64,000 nt of DNA from Candidatus Eiseniibacteriota bacterium (GCA_023129715.1 JAGMBO010000045.1:62001-126000), one strand, 5' to 3'; positions 50,904 to 60,454 are shown, numbered from the stretch's first letter. Notes: generated from the letters alone by a model not told the origin. Numbers and translations are program-made.

Positions 50904-53396
50904 TCAGGACAGGCTTCGGCCGCGGCCGATCAGACTCTCGGCGACCAGGAAGAGGAAGGCGAACAGCAAGCAGAGGCGCCAGAGTTCGCGCCCATAGCGC
51001 GCCTCGAGAATCTGGCGCGTAATCTCATCGCCCGGGGCGAGACGGATCGCCTCGCTGCCGAAGAGCAACGCCCCCTGTTCGACCGACATGGATTGCAGAT
51101 CAGACTCGCGCATATCGACATTCACCGCCACGATCGGCAAGGTGGGGCTGCCGGCCGCCCCAGTGGCGACCGGCCGGTAGAAGCCAGGCTCGGGCACTGG
51201 ATCGGATCGCAACACCGGCCCGCGATCGGTCTCGGTCACGCGCAGCGGCATCTCGAGCCCTCCGGGACCGAGACAGCGGTAGGCCTCCCCCGCCCCGTCA
51301 CGCGGCAGCGGCCAACTCAGCGGCTCACCGACAAGCGGTTCCCCACGCCCCAGGTCGGAGCCGAGGGTGAGGTGGAGCAACGCCCGGTGAAGGAAGGGCA
51401 GGTACGAGGCGCTGGTGGGGAAATCACTCCAACGCATGTCGAGCGATGAGGCGAAGAGCAGCAGACCGGGCTCCTCCACCAGGGCGGGCCGGCCGCCGGA
51501 GAACTCCGCCAAGACGCGCGAGGACTCCCCAGTGCGCACCTCGATGATCCGCTGGAACCGTGCGCCGGTCAGCGCCCCCCCCGGCGCGATCGGGAAGCCG
51601 TCAAAGATCGCGTGGCCGACCACCGCCGGCCGCAGGGTGAAGCGCTGCCAGCCTTGATCTTCTCCGGCGATGTTCTCGAGCCGCAGGCTGCCCAAGCGCG
51701 GGAGGATCTGGCTGTTGTACATCCGTGGGTCGACGCGGTCGCCGAGGGCGATCATGATCCCGCCCCCCTCGCGCTGAAAGCGATCGAGGAGTTCGACCGC
51801 CGTCGCGCTCAGCCGACCGACGTTGAGCAAGAAGACCACATCGGCATCGATCGTCCCGATCAACCCGAGATCGGCTTCCGCAACCGTCTCGATGTCGAAC
51901 AGCGCGGAGGCCGCGTCGCTCCCCACGGCCTCGTCCGGCCCGACGGAACGCACGCCGGAGCGCACCCCAGGCTCACCGTCCACCAGCTCGCCCCCATGGT
52001 AGGGATCGAGTGCCAGGATCGCGTAGCGTGCCTCCTCCTTGATCTCCGCTTGATCGAGTGACTCACCCGTCACCAGGAGAACATCGAAACGGCTCGTGGC
52101 AGTGGTGAGCAGATAGCGCACATCGTCGCGCTCGAGCAGATCCGGCGCGGCACGGATGGTGAGCATGCCCTCGGGAGGCACCTCCGGCACGGAGATGACC
52201 GCCTGCCCAAGTGCGTGCGGTTCCAGCTTGAGGAAGCCTTCTCCGAGCAGCATGCCGCGCTCCTCACCTCCCAGCGCCTGGACCATCACCTCCTCGACCG
52301 GCCGGTCGCTCCAGTTGCGCAGGCGCACGGCGAGGCGGCCTCCCTGACCGCCGGGGTCGCTCTCGTAGCGAGCGCCGGCAATCGAATGGTTCATCGTCGC
52401 CGCCGTACCGACCGGCAGGAGATAGAGCCGCGTCTGCGCGGGGATCGGAAGCAGTGGACGCGAGGGCGCTGCATTCGCCGGAGCGGCCCCGCCCGGCAGC
52501 GAACGGGCGGCCGGTTCAGACGATCCGGTCACATCGGCCAATCCGATGCCTTCGTTCCCCTCGACCCCTTCGGCCGGCGCGCCCCCCTCGTCCCGCGCGA
52601 CCCCCGCGTCCCGCCTGACTCCTGCGTTCCGCCCAACCCCTGCGGCCGGCGGAATCCCGGCGGATCCTGGTACCGCCGCACTATCGCCGAGAGCCCCCGG
52701 CTGGAGTTCGGCGCCAAAGCTGTGCAGGAGTTCGGCAGCCTGGCTCTGCTGGAAATCCGAGATCACCAGAATCTCACGATTCAGCGTCCGCGCCCCGGCG
52801 AGGATCGGATAGACCCGCTCCAGGGCGCCCGGAAAGTCCGCGCGGGCAGGTCTCGGACGGGCGCGTTCGAGTTCTTCGATCAAGAGGGCCGGATCACGCA
52901 CGGTGCTCTCGTAGGGCACCTCGACAGGACCCGCCATGAAGACCAGCACGGCGCGATCGCCCTCCTCGAGCAGTTCAATCGCCTCACGCGCGCGCTGGCG
53001 CGCCTCGTCGAAACGGGTCGGGAGATCGAGACCGGCACCCTCCGCATCGACCGGCAACATGCCGCCGGTGACCCGCGCCTCCATGCTGTAGCTGTCATCG
53101 ATCAGGATCGCCACCGTCGAGGAACCCCGCCGGGATCCGCCCCCCGCGCCGTGCCACACCGGCCGGCTGAGGGCGAGCGCGATCGCGACGATCGCCAGCG
53201 TGCGCAGGGCGAGCAGCAACCACTGGCGCAACCGCATGCGCCGAACCTTGCGGCGCGTGATCTCATCGAGAAAGGCGAGGTGCGAGAAGGGCACCTCGCG
53301 CGCCCGGCGCCGGCTGAGCAGATGGATCAGGATCGGCAGCGCGGCGGCCGCCAGCGCCACCAGGAAGGCACCGTTGAGGAACGAGAGACCACCCAT
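50904..53396 (-). CDS. BatA/VWA-type inner-membrane protein
   Basis: This 830-residue protein starts MGGLSFLNGAFLVALAAAALPILIHLLSRRRAREVPFSHLAFL, the standard BatA N-terminal helix and motif. A second helix and a VWA-type domain with IDDSYSM as the metal site follow. The rest is exported (CARDB- and glutamine-amidotransferase-like strands). A final helix (LWRLCLLFAFLFLVAESL) ends it. A six-residue repeat occurs at about 245-285. ATGA overlap joins it to the DUF58 gene. Bat proteins act with MoxR ATPases in envelope stress or protein folding. Confidence 0.85.
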   Translation of the reverse strand: MGGLSFLNGAFLVALAAAALPILIHLLSRRRAREVPFSHLAFLDEITRRKVRRMRLRQWLLLALRTLAIVAIALALSRPVWHGAGGGSRRGSSTVAILIDDSYSMEARVTGGMLPVDAEGAGLDLPTRFDEARQRAREAIELLEEGDRAVLVFMAGPVEVPYESTVRDPALLIEELERARPRPARADFPGALERVYPILAGARTLNREILVISDFQQSQAAELLHSFGAELQPGALGDSAAVPGSAGIPPAAGVGRNAGVRRDAGVARDEGGAPAEGVEGNEGIGLADVTGSSEPAARSLPGGAAPANAAPSRPLLPIPAQTRLYLLPVGTAATMNHSIAGARYESDPGGQGGRLAVRLRNWSDRPVEEVMVQALGGEERGMLLGEGFLKLEPHALGQAVISVPEVPPEGMLTIRAAPDLLERDDVRYLLTTATSRFDVLLVTGESLDQAEIKEEARYAILALDPYHGGELVDGEPGVRSGVRSVGPDEAVGSDAASALFDIETVAEADLGLIGTIDADVVFLLNVGRLSATAVELLDRFQREGGGIMIALGDRVDPRMYNSQILPRLGSLRLENIAGEDQGWQRFTLRPAVVGHAIFDGFPIAPGGALTGARFQRIIEVRTGESSRVLAEFSGGRPALVEEPGLLLFASSLDMRWSDFPTSASYLPFLHRALLHLTLGSDLGRGEPLVGEPLSWPLPRDGAGEAYRCLGPGGLEMPLRVTETDRGPVLRSDPVPEPGFYRPVATGAAGSPTLPIVAVNVDMRESDLQSMSVEQGALLFGSEAIRLAPGDEITRQILEARYGRELWRLCLLFAFLFLVAESLIGRGRSLS
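52540..52660 (-). repeat. 18-bp coding repeat inside the BatA-type gene
   Basis: About seven 18-base units encode six-residue steps GIPPAA, GVGRNA, GVRRDA, GVARDE, GGAPAE, GVEGNE, GIGLAD. The frame is preserved. Confidence 0.8.
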
Positions 53397-54325
53397 CAGT
53401 GCAGCCTCCTGCGTTTCTCCAGGTAGCGCAGCAGGGCGACGTCGTAGGGCGTATCGGTGTGGATCTCGGCGTAGCCGATCGAATGCTCCGCACAGGTGCG
53501 CCGGTAGGCCTGGCGCCAACTCTCGACGCGCTCGCGGTACTCACGCGCGAGCTCCCAGGGGATCGTGCTGATCTGCTCGCGGGTCTCCATGTCGATAAAG
53601 ACCGTCTCCTCGCGGAAGGGAAACTGGATCTCAGCGGGATCGAGGATGTTCAGCACAACGACCTCGTGCTGCCGGTGACGGAAGTGCTTCAGACCGGTAA
53701 GAACGCTCTCGGGATCATCCATCAAGTCGCTGAGCAAGATCACCAAGCCGCGTCGTGACATGCGATCGGCGAGATAGTGCAGGCTCTTACCGATGCGCGT
53801 GCGCCGCCCGGCGGCGACTTCGGAGGCGGTCGGATCGATGCGCGAGAGTTCGCCGAGGATCACCCGCAGGTGCGCCCCGACACTGCGGGCCGGGATCATG
53901 CGGCGCACTTGTTCGTCGAAGGTCAGCAGGCCCACGGCGTCTTGCTGCTGGATCATCAGGTAGGCCAGAGCCGCGGCCAGATAGACCCCATACTCGAGCT
54001 TGGTCAGGAGCTTGTCACTCGAACGATAGGCCATCGAGGAGCTGATGTCGAAGAGCAGGTAGCTGCGCAGGTTGGTCTCCTCTTCGAACTCCTTGATGAA
54101 GTAGCGATCGGTCTTGGCGAAGATCCGCCAGTCGACCGAGCGGATCGGATCGCCGGGCATGTAGGGCCGGTGTTCAGCGAACTCGACGCTGAAGCCATGG
54201 TAGGGGCTCTTGTGCAGGCCGGTGATGAAACCCTCGACTACCAGCCGGGCAATCAAATCGAGCCGCCGCAACTTGCTGACGAAGTAGGGATCGAGCAGGC
54301 GGCGTTGATCCTCTCGGTGACCCAC
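53396..54325 (-). CDS. DUF58-family protein (BatB-associated)
   Basis: This 309-residue protein carries the DUF58 signature PGDPIRSVDWRIFAKTDRYFIKEFEEE and a VWA-like FDISSSM site. GTG 54325 has GGGAG seven bases upstream and is preferred to the TTG at 54343. The family works next to MoxR ATPases. Its stop overlaps the ATG of the BatA-type gene. Confidence 0.9.
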   Translation of the reverse strand: MGHREDQRRLLDPYFVSKLRRLDLIARLVVEGFITGLHKSPYHGFSVEFAEHRPYMPGDPIRSVDWRIFAKTDRYFIKEFEEETNLRSYLLFDISSSMAYRSSDKLLTKLEYGVYLAAALAYLMIQQQDAVGLLTFDEQVRRMIPARSVGAHLRVILGELSRIDPTASEVAAGRRTRIGKSLHYLADRMSRRGLVILLSDLMDDPESVLTGLKHFRHRQHEVVVLNILDPAEIQFPFREETVFIDMETREQISTIPWELAREYRERVESWRQAYRRTCAEHSIGYAEIHTDTPYDVALLRYLEKRRRLH

Positions 54326-54444
54326 GAAGCTTCTCCCGTACAAGTCGCGACATCCAACGCGGCGTGGCCGCCGGCGCGATCACACGCTGGATACGATCAT
54401 CGGCGAACGCCCCCACCGCTTGGGCCGGCAGCAGGCACCCCGGC

Positions 54445-55455
54445 CTAGGCCTTCTCCGGCACCGACTCGAGCAGCATGGTGATGATCCGGTCGGGTTTGA
54501 CCCCCTCGGCCTCGGCGTTGAAGTTCGTCACCAGGCGATGGCGGAAGACCGCCGGCGCGACCGCCTGGATGTCCCCAATCGTAGGCGTCTCCCGTCCATG
54601 CAGGATCGCCCGCGCCTTGGCCCCGAGGACGAGATACTGCGACGCTCGCGGCCCGGCGCCCCAGGCGATCCAATCGCGGATGAACCCCGGGGCCCCCTCG
54701 GCGGGTCGTGTCGACCGGGCCAAGCGGACCGCATAGCTGACGATTGGGTCGGCGACGGGCACGCGGCGCACGACCTGCTGCAAGCGGACGATGTCGGCGG
54801 CGTTCAAGACCTTGCTGACCTCCGGCACCTCGGCCCCCGTCGTCGAGGTCACGATCTCGACTTCCTCGGGCTCGTCGGGATAGTCGACCAGGATATTGAA
54901 CATGAAGCGGTCGAGCTGCGCCTCGGGCAGCGGATAGGTGCCCTCGAGCTCGATCGGGTTCTGCGTGGCGAGCACGAAGAAGGGAAGATCGAGCGAGTAG
55001 GTCTCCCCGGCCGCTGTCACCTGCTTCTCCTGCATCGCCTGCAACAGGGCCGCCTGCGTCTTCGGCGGCGTGCGGTTGATCTCATCGGCAAGGACAAGAT
55101 TGGCGAAGACGGGTCCGCGAACGAACTTGAAGGTGCGCTGGCCGGTGGAGCGATTCTCCTCGAGGATCTCGGTGCCGGTAATATCACTCGGCATCAGATC
55201 CGGCGTGAACTGGATGCGGCTGAAGCGCAGATCGAAGATCTGCGCCAGGGTCGAGATCAGCAGCGTCTTGGCCAACCCGGGAACGCCGACCAGCAGACCA
55301 TGGCCGTCAGCGAAGAGCGCCAGCAGCAACTCGTCGACCACCCGCTCCTGGCCGACGATCACCCGGCGGACCTGCTCGAGGATCTTATCGCGCGCCCCCG
55401 TCAGTTCGCCGATCGCCGCCTGTCCCGCCGCCACATCCCCGTGCTCGTTGCTCAT
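54445..55455 (-). CDS. moxR: MoxR-family AAA ATPase
   Basis: This 336-residue AAA+ protein has Walker A GVPGLAKT, Walker B LVLADEINRTPPKTQAALLQAM, and sensor region ATQNPIELEGTYPLPEAQLDRFM. It heads the moxR-DUF58-batA set. ATG 55455 (MSNEHGD) has AAGGG upstream. MoxR proteins act as chaperones with VWA-domain partners. Confidence 0.95.
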   Translation of the reverse strand: MSNEHGDVAAGQAAIGELTGARDKILEQVRRVIVGQERVVDELLLALFADGHGLLVGVPGLAKTLLISTLAQIFDLRFSRIQFTPDLMPSDITGTEILEENRSTGQRTFKFVRGPVFANLVLADEINRTPPKTQAALLQAMQEKQVTAAGETYSLDLPFFVLATQNPIELEGTYPLPEAQLDRFMFNILVDYPDEPEEVEIVTSTTGAEVPEVSKVLNAADIVRLQQVVRRVPVADPIVSYAVRLARSTRPAEGAPGFIRDWIAWGAGPRASQYLVLGAKARAILHGRETPTIGDIQAVAPAVFRHRLVTNFNAEAEGVKPDRIITMLLESVPEKA

Positions 55456-55760
55456 CAGGTGGCCCTTTCTGATCTCCTTGGGAGACAATACGTTAGGGCT
55501 TGGCCCCATCCTGGTCCCACCTGGGATCGGATTCGGTCCCCAGAGGGCAAGACGACCATTCTAGCCGACCGGAGGGGGTCCCGCCAATGCCGGGTTCACC
55601 TTCCATCAACGCAAAGGGAGACGGGGAGTTCCCGTCAAGTGGCCGCCTTGCCGTGGACTCGGTGATCTCAATGGCGTGGAACACCCAGCCCGCGGGACCT
55701 GGTAGTGTACCGATCTCGGTTGGGACTTGAAGCAACCTCCAGATCTGGTAACAAGGTAGA
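55456..55760. other. Gap between divergent moxR and the FmdE operon
   Basis: About 305 bases without a gene. It must contain promoters in both directions; no strong hairpin or repeat was noticed. Confidence 0.5.
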
Positions 55761-56447
55761 GTGTCACATCTTCAAGTCTCCACCTCGGAAAATCGGATGG
55801 GTTTCAAAGGAACTCACCCACTGCTATTGCAGCCAAGAAGACTCGGGATTGCAGTGCTCGCCGGCGCGGTGGGCGCGGTCTTCTTCCTTTTCATCTTTCC
55901 CAAGGGCTCGATCTCCACGCTCATGCACCATGTGCTGCACCTTCCAGGGCCCGGGGCGGGAATCGCTCTGATCCTGGGCCCAGTGGCGCTGGTATTCGCC
56001 CTCATTTCCTCCCACTTGGCCCGGGGAGCAGCAGGCGGTGCACTGCTTGCCGCCCTTGCGTTCTCCGTGGCCTACGCAACAGTGGTGGCTGTCCTGAGGC
56101 TGCCTACGAGTGAGAAGGGCATGTTCGGCAGCCTCTGGTTCGTCATGGCCCTCACCGCATGCGGCGTCCTAGTGGAGGGGTTGTTGTTTCTGACCAGGGG
56201 TCTGCGATTGCGGTGGCGGTTCATTCTCGCCGCCTCTGGGGCCAACACGGGGTTGCTTGTCTTCTACTGGGTTGTCATCTTCCCCCGTACAGAGGGATGG
56301 GTCTCGTGGGGCGCGGTACCGTTGCTCCTTGCAATGAGTTTGGCAGGCGGTCTCGTCGCTGGAGCTGCCGCCTGGGCACTGTCGATCCGAATCCCGGACC
56401 TCGTAGGTCTAGTTCCAAGGAGGGAGAGCGATGTGCGCACCCGCTGA
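55761..56447 (+). CDS. Integral membrane protein, possible ECF-transporter S-component-like
   Basis: This 228-residue protein has six probable membrane helices (LGIAVLAGAVGAVFFLFIF, GIALILGPVALVFALISSHL, and others). It contains HHVLHLPGPGAGIAL and a basic C-terminus. The size and the next genes (FmdE, DUF364-like) make a metal or cofactor transporter part likely, but no ATPase or T-component is visible. GTG 55761 follows AAGGTAGA; ATG 55797 is another choice. The next gene overlaps its end by 17 bases. Confidence 0.5.
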   Translation: MSHLQVSTSENRMGFKGTHPLLLQPRRLGIAVLAGAVGAVFFLFIFPKGSISTLMHHVLHLPGPGAGIALILGPVALVFALISSHLARGAAGGALLAALAFSVAYATVVAVLRLPTSEKGMFGSLWFVMALTACGVLVEGLLFLTRGLRLRWRFILAASGANTGLLVFYWVVIFPRTEGWVSWGAVPLLLAMSLAGGLVAGAAAWALSIRIPDLVGLVPRRESDVRTR

Positions 56448-56646
56448 CTACGACGCGCTTCAGACATGCGTCTTGCGGGTCGTGGCGTTGTCGACCGCTG
56501 GTATTACCACCCACGCGCTCCATCGGGCGATCAAGCTCTTCGGCGAGTTGCGAAGGGAGAGACCGGAGCGGCCAGCAATTCCATTGATTCTGGAGGCGCC
56601 TGGCATCTTGGCTGAGGCAAAGCATGGTGGATCCCCTCCTCGATGA
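56431..56646 (+). CDS. 71-residue helical protein, unknown
   Basis: AGGAGG seven bases before ATG 56431 and overlaps with both neighbours make this small gene convincing. It reads MCAPADYDALQTCVLRVVAL and a helix HRAIKLFGELRRERPERP, with two cysteines. No family is known to me. It would be translated together with the membrane protein and FmdE. Confidence 0.6.
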   Translation: MCAPADYDALQTCVLRVVALSTAGITTHALHRAIKLFGELRRERPERPAIPLILEAPGILAEAKHGGSPPR

Positions 56647-57184
56647 ACTGCTGGATCGCTGCGTTTCGTACCATGGCCACCTTTGCATGGGACAGCCCCT
56701 GGGCGTCCGGCTGGCCCTGAAGGGAATGGAGCTGATCTCCACGCGCGACCCCCGTCAGATGATCGTGCTGATCGAGAACGACCGCTGTATCGCGGACGCG
56801 ATACAGATCGTCACCGGCACGCGTATCGGCAGGCGCAGCGCCAAGCTCGTTGACCTGGGGAAGATGGCTGCGACATTCGTTCATACCGAGACCGGCCTGG
56901 CCTACCGGGTCAACGTCAGGCGCGTGGACGCCAACGCGACGCACGGCGAGGACGCATGCCGCTCCATCCTTCGCGTTCCAGACGCGGAGCTGCTTTCATG
57001 GCGACGAGTCTGCGTACACCTCAAGCCCGAGGAACTGCCCGGAAAGCCCAAGAAGACGGTTCGGTGCACGCTCTGTGGCGAGAAGGTCTTCGACGGCAAG
57101 GAGGTGCAAGGCGCCGCAGGCCCGCTTTGTCGGTCGTGTGCGGAGAAGCCCTACTACAGGGAGCCGACGATGGAGGAAGAGTGA
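56624..57184 (+). CDS. FmdE-domain protein with C-terminal zinc finger
   Basis: This 186-residue protein has the FmdE signature CVSYHGHLCMGQPLGVRLALKGM at residues 12-34, which holds a cysteine and histidines for a metal or cofactor. A C-terminal zinc knuckle is CTLCGEKVF...CRSCAEKP. FmdE is named for a molybdenum formylmethanofuran dehydrogenase subunit, but bacterial homologues are not part of that enzyme and often lie next to metal transport genes. The next GTG overlaps its stop. Confidence 0.88.
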   Translation: MVDPLLDELLDRCVSYHGHLCMGQPLGVRLALKGMELISTRDPRQMIVLIENDRCIADAIQIVTGTRIGRRSAKLVDLGKMAATFVHTETGLAYRVNVRRVDANATHGEDACRSILRVPDAELLSWRRVCVHLKPEELPGKPKKTVRCTLCGEKVFDGKEVQGAAGPLCRSCAEKPYYREPTMEEE

Positions 57185-57912
57185 AGCTGATAGAGGATCT
57201 GTTGCAGAGCGTGGCTGACTTCGATTGCGAGGTCAGGCGCGTTTGCATCGGTCTCCACTGGACGGTCGTCGAGAGCAGGTTTGCGGGCGTAGCCCATACG
57301 TACAAGACGAGCCGGAAGGTGGAGGTGGCTGAGTCCGGGGATCTCGCCGGAAGAAGCGCGCTGGACCTGGCTTCCCGTCTGCGGAGCTGGGAGCCGCTGG
57401 AGGCGAGCGTGGGCCTGGCGGCGCTCAACTCCCTGATCGAACCGTTGGGAGATCCTGGCAACGTATTCGAGGATATCCTGCAAATCGTGCCCGGCAGAAC
57501 TGTCACCGTGATCGGCCGGTTCCCTTCCAACGAGCAGGTGGCGGCAGTTGCAGGAAAGGCGCATTTCCTGGAGATGCAGCCAGAGCGCAACGAACTGCCG
57601 CCAGCAGCGGCAGAGGAGGTCATCCCACAGTCGGACATCAACGTGATCACCGCCACGGCCCTGATCAACAAAACCCTTCCCCGCCTCCTGGAACTTGGCC
57701 GAGGTGGAACGACGCTCGTCCTGGGGCCGAGCACACCAATGAACGACGTTCTTTTCGATCATGGCGCCACCATGCTGGCAGGCGTGCGGGTCGGGGATGC
57801 CGATGCCCTGATCCACAGTGTGATGCAGGGGGCAAAGTCGTTCAAGCGCTTGGCGGGAATCGAGCCGCTGGTTCGCAGGCGACGGCGCCTCCCAAGAAAC
57901 CGAATCCATTGA
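57181..57912 (+). CDS. DUF364/DUF4213-like putative heavy-metal chelation protein
   Basis: This 243-residue protein starts at GTG 57181, overlapping the FmdE stop. The first part (VCIGLHWTVVESRFAGVAHTYKTS) looks like DUF4213. The second (VTVIGRFPSNEQVA, DINVITATALINKTLPRLLEL, LGPSTPMNDVLFDHGATMLAGVRV) is like DUF364, which structural work links to an enolase-like fold and a suggested chelation role. Together with FmdE and the membrane protein it points to a metal or metal-cofactor task. Confidence 0.82.
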   Translation: MKLIEDLLQSVADFDCEVRRVCIGLHWTVVESRFAGVAHTYKTSRKVEVAESGDLAGRSALDLASRLRSWEPLEASVGLAALNSLIEPLGDPGNVFEDILQIVPGRTVTVIGRFPSNEQVAAVAGKAHFLEMQPERNELPPAAAEEVIPQSDINVITATALINKTLPRLLELGRGGTTLVLGPSTPMNDVLFDHGATMLAGVRVGDADALIHSVMQGAKSFKRLAGIEPLVRRRRRLPRNRIH

Positions 57913-58098
57913 GATCATCGAGCATCCCGCGGTCGCCAAGCGATCGTGTGATGCGGTTGAACAACCACCAGTGCGACACACCAGTGGATTGGCGGCCTGT
58001 TGCGAGCACTGATCGCGATTGCTTCCGCGCGGGCGCAGCCGGCTGACCGGCATCGGGGGCACCGCAGCCCGGCTTTCTCGACCAGGGCCTAGCTCGAA

Positions 58099-58131
58099 AT
58101 GGCCGCCTCGCGATCACCGCGAGGCGGCCAT
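58099..58131 (+). terminator. Strong 14-bp hairpin in the gap after the FmdE operon
   Basis: A perfect 14-base stem (58099-58112 with 58118-58131, ATGGCCGCCTCGCG) closes a five-base loop. No T-run follows. The rest of the gap 57913-58406 has no gene. A short palindrome GTGTGTTACAC lies near 58289, before the next gene. Confidence 0.65.
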
Positions 58132-58406
58132 GAAGTCCGGAGGAGTTGCGGGTGGGGCGCAGGATCGCCTAACCGCCTGTCCCTCACAGTACACACGCTG
58201 CACGCGGCGGGTCAGTCACGCCCGTCATTCCTGCCGGTCCCGCCATCCGCACGATCGGCTCGCTGCTCCTACTCCATGCATGACAGTGTGTTACACTTCC
58301 AGGAGTCACAGCTCCCGGCCCGCTGGAGAAGGCACACTTGTTGCACTAGGGAACACCAAGCGGGAAGTAACTCTCTTCAGGATATGGACAACGACGGGGG
58401 GCAACG

Positions 58407-60431
58407 ATGCGCTGGGCACTGCTGTGTGTGACGCTCGTCATGGTCGGGGGGCTCGGACGCCCCAATTCCGTATATGGACGTGAGGCCCAAGGATCGGATT
58501 ACCCGCAGCGCAGGGTTGATGAAGCCGTTCTCGAGCAATGGCGCCAGCGCACCGCTCCAAACGCGGCGACACCGGCCGCCGATGTCGCTTCACCTTTTGC
58601 CGTCTGCCGGAACAGCGTTGCGTCGCTGGCAGAGCCCCATCTCGTCGAACCGCGGTTTCTCGAGCTACCCGATAGCAGCAGCACACTGTATGTCGGTCCC
58701 GGGGCAGATACCCTCTTCATCGACGTCGACGACGCCCACGACGGCGACTTGGTCATCTTCGGCGACGGTGTTCTTATTGTCGACAATGCGTGTCTCACTC
58801 TCCGCGGGCACCTCTACCAGCAGGACAACGGCACCGCCATCTTGCGCAATGGCGCCTACCTCCACGTGCCCCAGGAATACAATGCGCAGTATCTTCACCT
58901 CCTCCATGACAATGCCCGCTTCCAGGCAGACAGCGCCACGGTGTTTGCAAATACCGTCCACCAGATCCGACACTACGGTCAAAGCGAGTACATCGCCAGG
59001 CAGACCGACTTCCCACATTGGAACTACCATCGGTTGTGGGATAGCTCGAAGCTGATCCTGGAAGATGCCAAGATGGTCGGCGATCTCCAGATCAATGACT
59101 CGTGTGAGGTTTCGTTCACACGCTGTGACACGATCATGCCCTGGCTGGGCGTCGCCTCCGGTGAGAGCGTGGACTTGTCCTTCCCCGACTGGGAGCTGGT
59201 ACCTGATTACACCTTCGATTCAAACCTGGCCGGAGTGGATGGCATCGACTACTCGGTGACCTTCGATTCCTGCGGGATGGTCATGTGGGGCATCGAGAGC
59301 TGGCCCGGCAGTTCCATTCACATCTGGGATACGTCTTTCCTGGGCGTGCCTTTGAGGATCTTCGAGGACATCGCCATGGAGGACATCCATGACTACACCG
59401 TTTACGCGGATCTCTCTTTCCCGTTTGCGGACCGGGAGTGCCGGTTGACAGACACGTATCTGCATTTCTGGTTTCCTTATGCCTACGAGCAGGCCGTTGT
59501 TGACATCGAGTCATGCAGATTTGCCGAATCCAAGGCCTACGACGACTCAGAGATCCATGCATCGAGTACGATCGCCGACGGTCTCCCGAGCTCGGCGACG
59601 GCGCAGGACAACGGCTTCTTCTGCTTCGCCGACGGTGAGTGCCGCACATTTACGAGTTCGTGGCACAACGCGACCCTGCTGCTGATCAACACGAGCGTTG
59701 TCCCCCGGCCGCGCTCATCGCAGCTGACCAACCTTGCCCATGGACATTCCCGCTACCTGGCCGTCAACTGCCATTTCGACTTCGAGCCTCAGGCACTGGA
59801 TACCGCGCTGGTAGTCGTCGCGGCGCTCGATCCCGGTCCATCGAATACGGCTGGAACATGTGTCGATATACCGGGCTCGGCCTGGATCAGTACGGGACCT
59901 CACAGCCCCATCAAATTCGATCGCTACCGGGTCTATTGGTCCGATCATGACAGCTTCTCCTGGACGCTGATCGGGGAAGCGGCCGATTCGGTCCACGGCG
60001 GCGTCCTCGCGACATGGGATACCTCCGGCAGGGAGGGTGGTGACTACGACCTTCGCCTGACAGTCTGGGACACCGCCCAGGACAGCCTGACCGCGCTGGC
60101 GATGATCACCCTGCAGGAACCGTCCACGACCGACGAGCGGGAGGGCGGCTCCGCGGGACTGGTTCTACTCCACAATTGCCCCAATCCATTCACTCCCCAG
60201 ACGCGTTTCATCTATGAGCTACCTGCCGGAGGCGATGTCGTGCTCACGATCTTCGATCAGTCGGGCCGGCAGGTGAAGACCTGGACCATGGACGCACAGC
60301 CCGCCGGCAGGCATTCGATCGCTTGGGATGGAACGGACGCGGGCGGGGGTAGCGTTGGATCCGGGGTCTATTTCTACCGGCTCACCGGGCCCGGGTGCCC
60401 CGCAGCCGGCAGGTGCAGCATCGTGAGGTGA
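58407..60431 (+). CDS. Exported protein with C-terminal Por/FlgD-like sorting domain
   Basis: This 674-residue protein has a signal peptide (MRWALLCVTLVMVGGLG). The long middle has beta-helix/LamG-like strand repeats with many His, Asp and Cys residues but no enzyme motif. The end is the sorting domain (NCPNPFTPQTRFIYEL, FDQSGRQVKTW, WDGTDAGGGSVGSGVYFYRL). It is probably exported across the outer membrane and attached to the surface. It is the first of three exported proteins in a row. Confidence 0.78.
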   Translation: MRWALLCVTLVMVGGLGRPNSVYGREAQGSDYPQRRVDEAVLEQWRQRTAPNAATPAADVASPFAVCRNSVASLAEPHLVEPRFLELPDSSSTLYVGPGADTLFIDVDDAHDGDLVIFGDGVLIVDNACLTLRGHLYQQDNGTAILRNGAYLHVPQEYNAQYLHLLHDNARFQADSATVFANTVHQIRHYGQSEYIARQTDFPHWNYHRLWDSSKLILEDAKMVGDLQINDSCEVSFTRCDTIMPWLGVASGESVDLSFPDWELVPDYTFDSNLAGVDGIDYSVTFDSCGMVMWGIESWPGSSIHIWDTSFLGVPLRIFEDIAMEDIHDYTVYADLSFPFADRECRLTDTYLHFWFPYAYEQAVVDIESCRFAESKAYDDSEIHASSTIADGLPSSATAQDNGFFCFADGECRTFTSSWHNATLLLINTSVVPRPRSSQLTNLAHGHSRYLAVNCHFDFEPQALDTALVVVAALDPGPSNTAGTCVDIPGSAWISTGPHSPIKFDRYRVYWSDHDSFSWTLIGEAADSVHGGVLATWDTSGREGGDYDLRLTVWDTAQDSLTALAMITLQEPSTTDEREGGSAGLVLLHNCPNPFTPQTRFIYELPAGGDVVLTIFDQSGRQVKTWTMDAQPAGRHSIAWDGTDAGGGSVGSGVYFYRLTGPGCPAAGRCSIVR

Positions 60432-60438
60432 TCATATG

Positions 60439-60454
60439 CCCCCCCCGGGGGGGG
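60439..60454. repeat. C8G8 palindrome
   Basis: Eight C then eight G form a perfect palindrome eight bases after the stop of the previous gene, flanked by TGATCA and TGATC. It could act as a transcription block or a slippage-prone homopolymer site. Confidence 0.8.
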
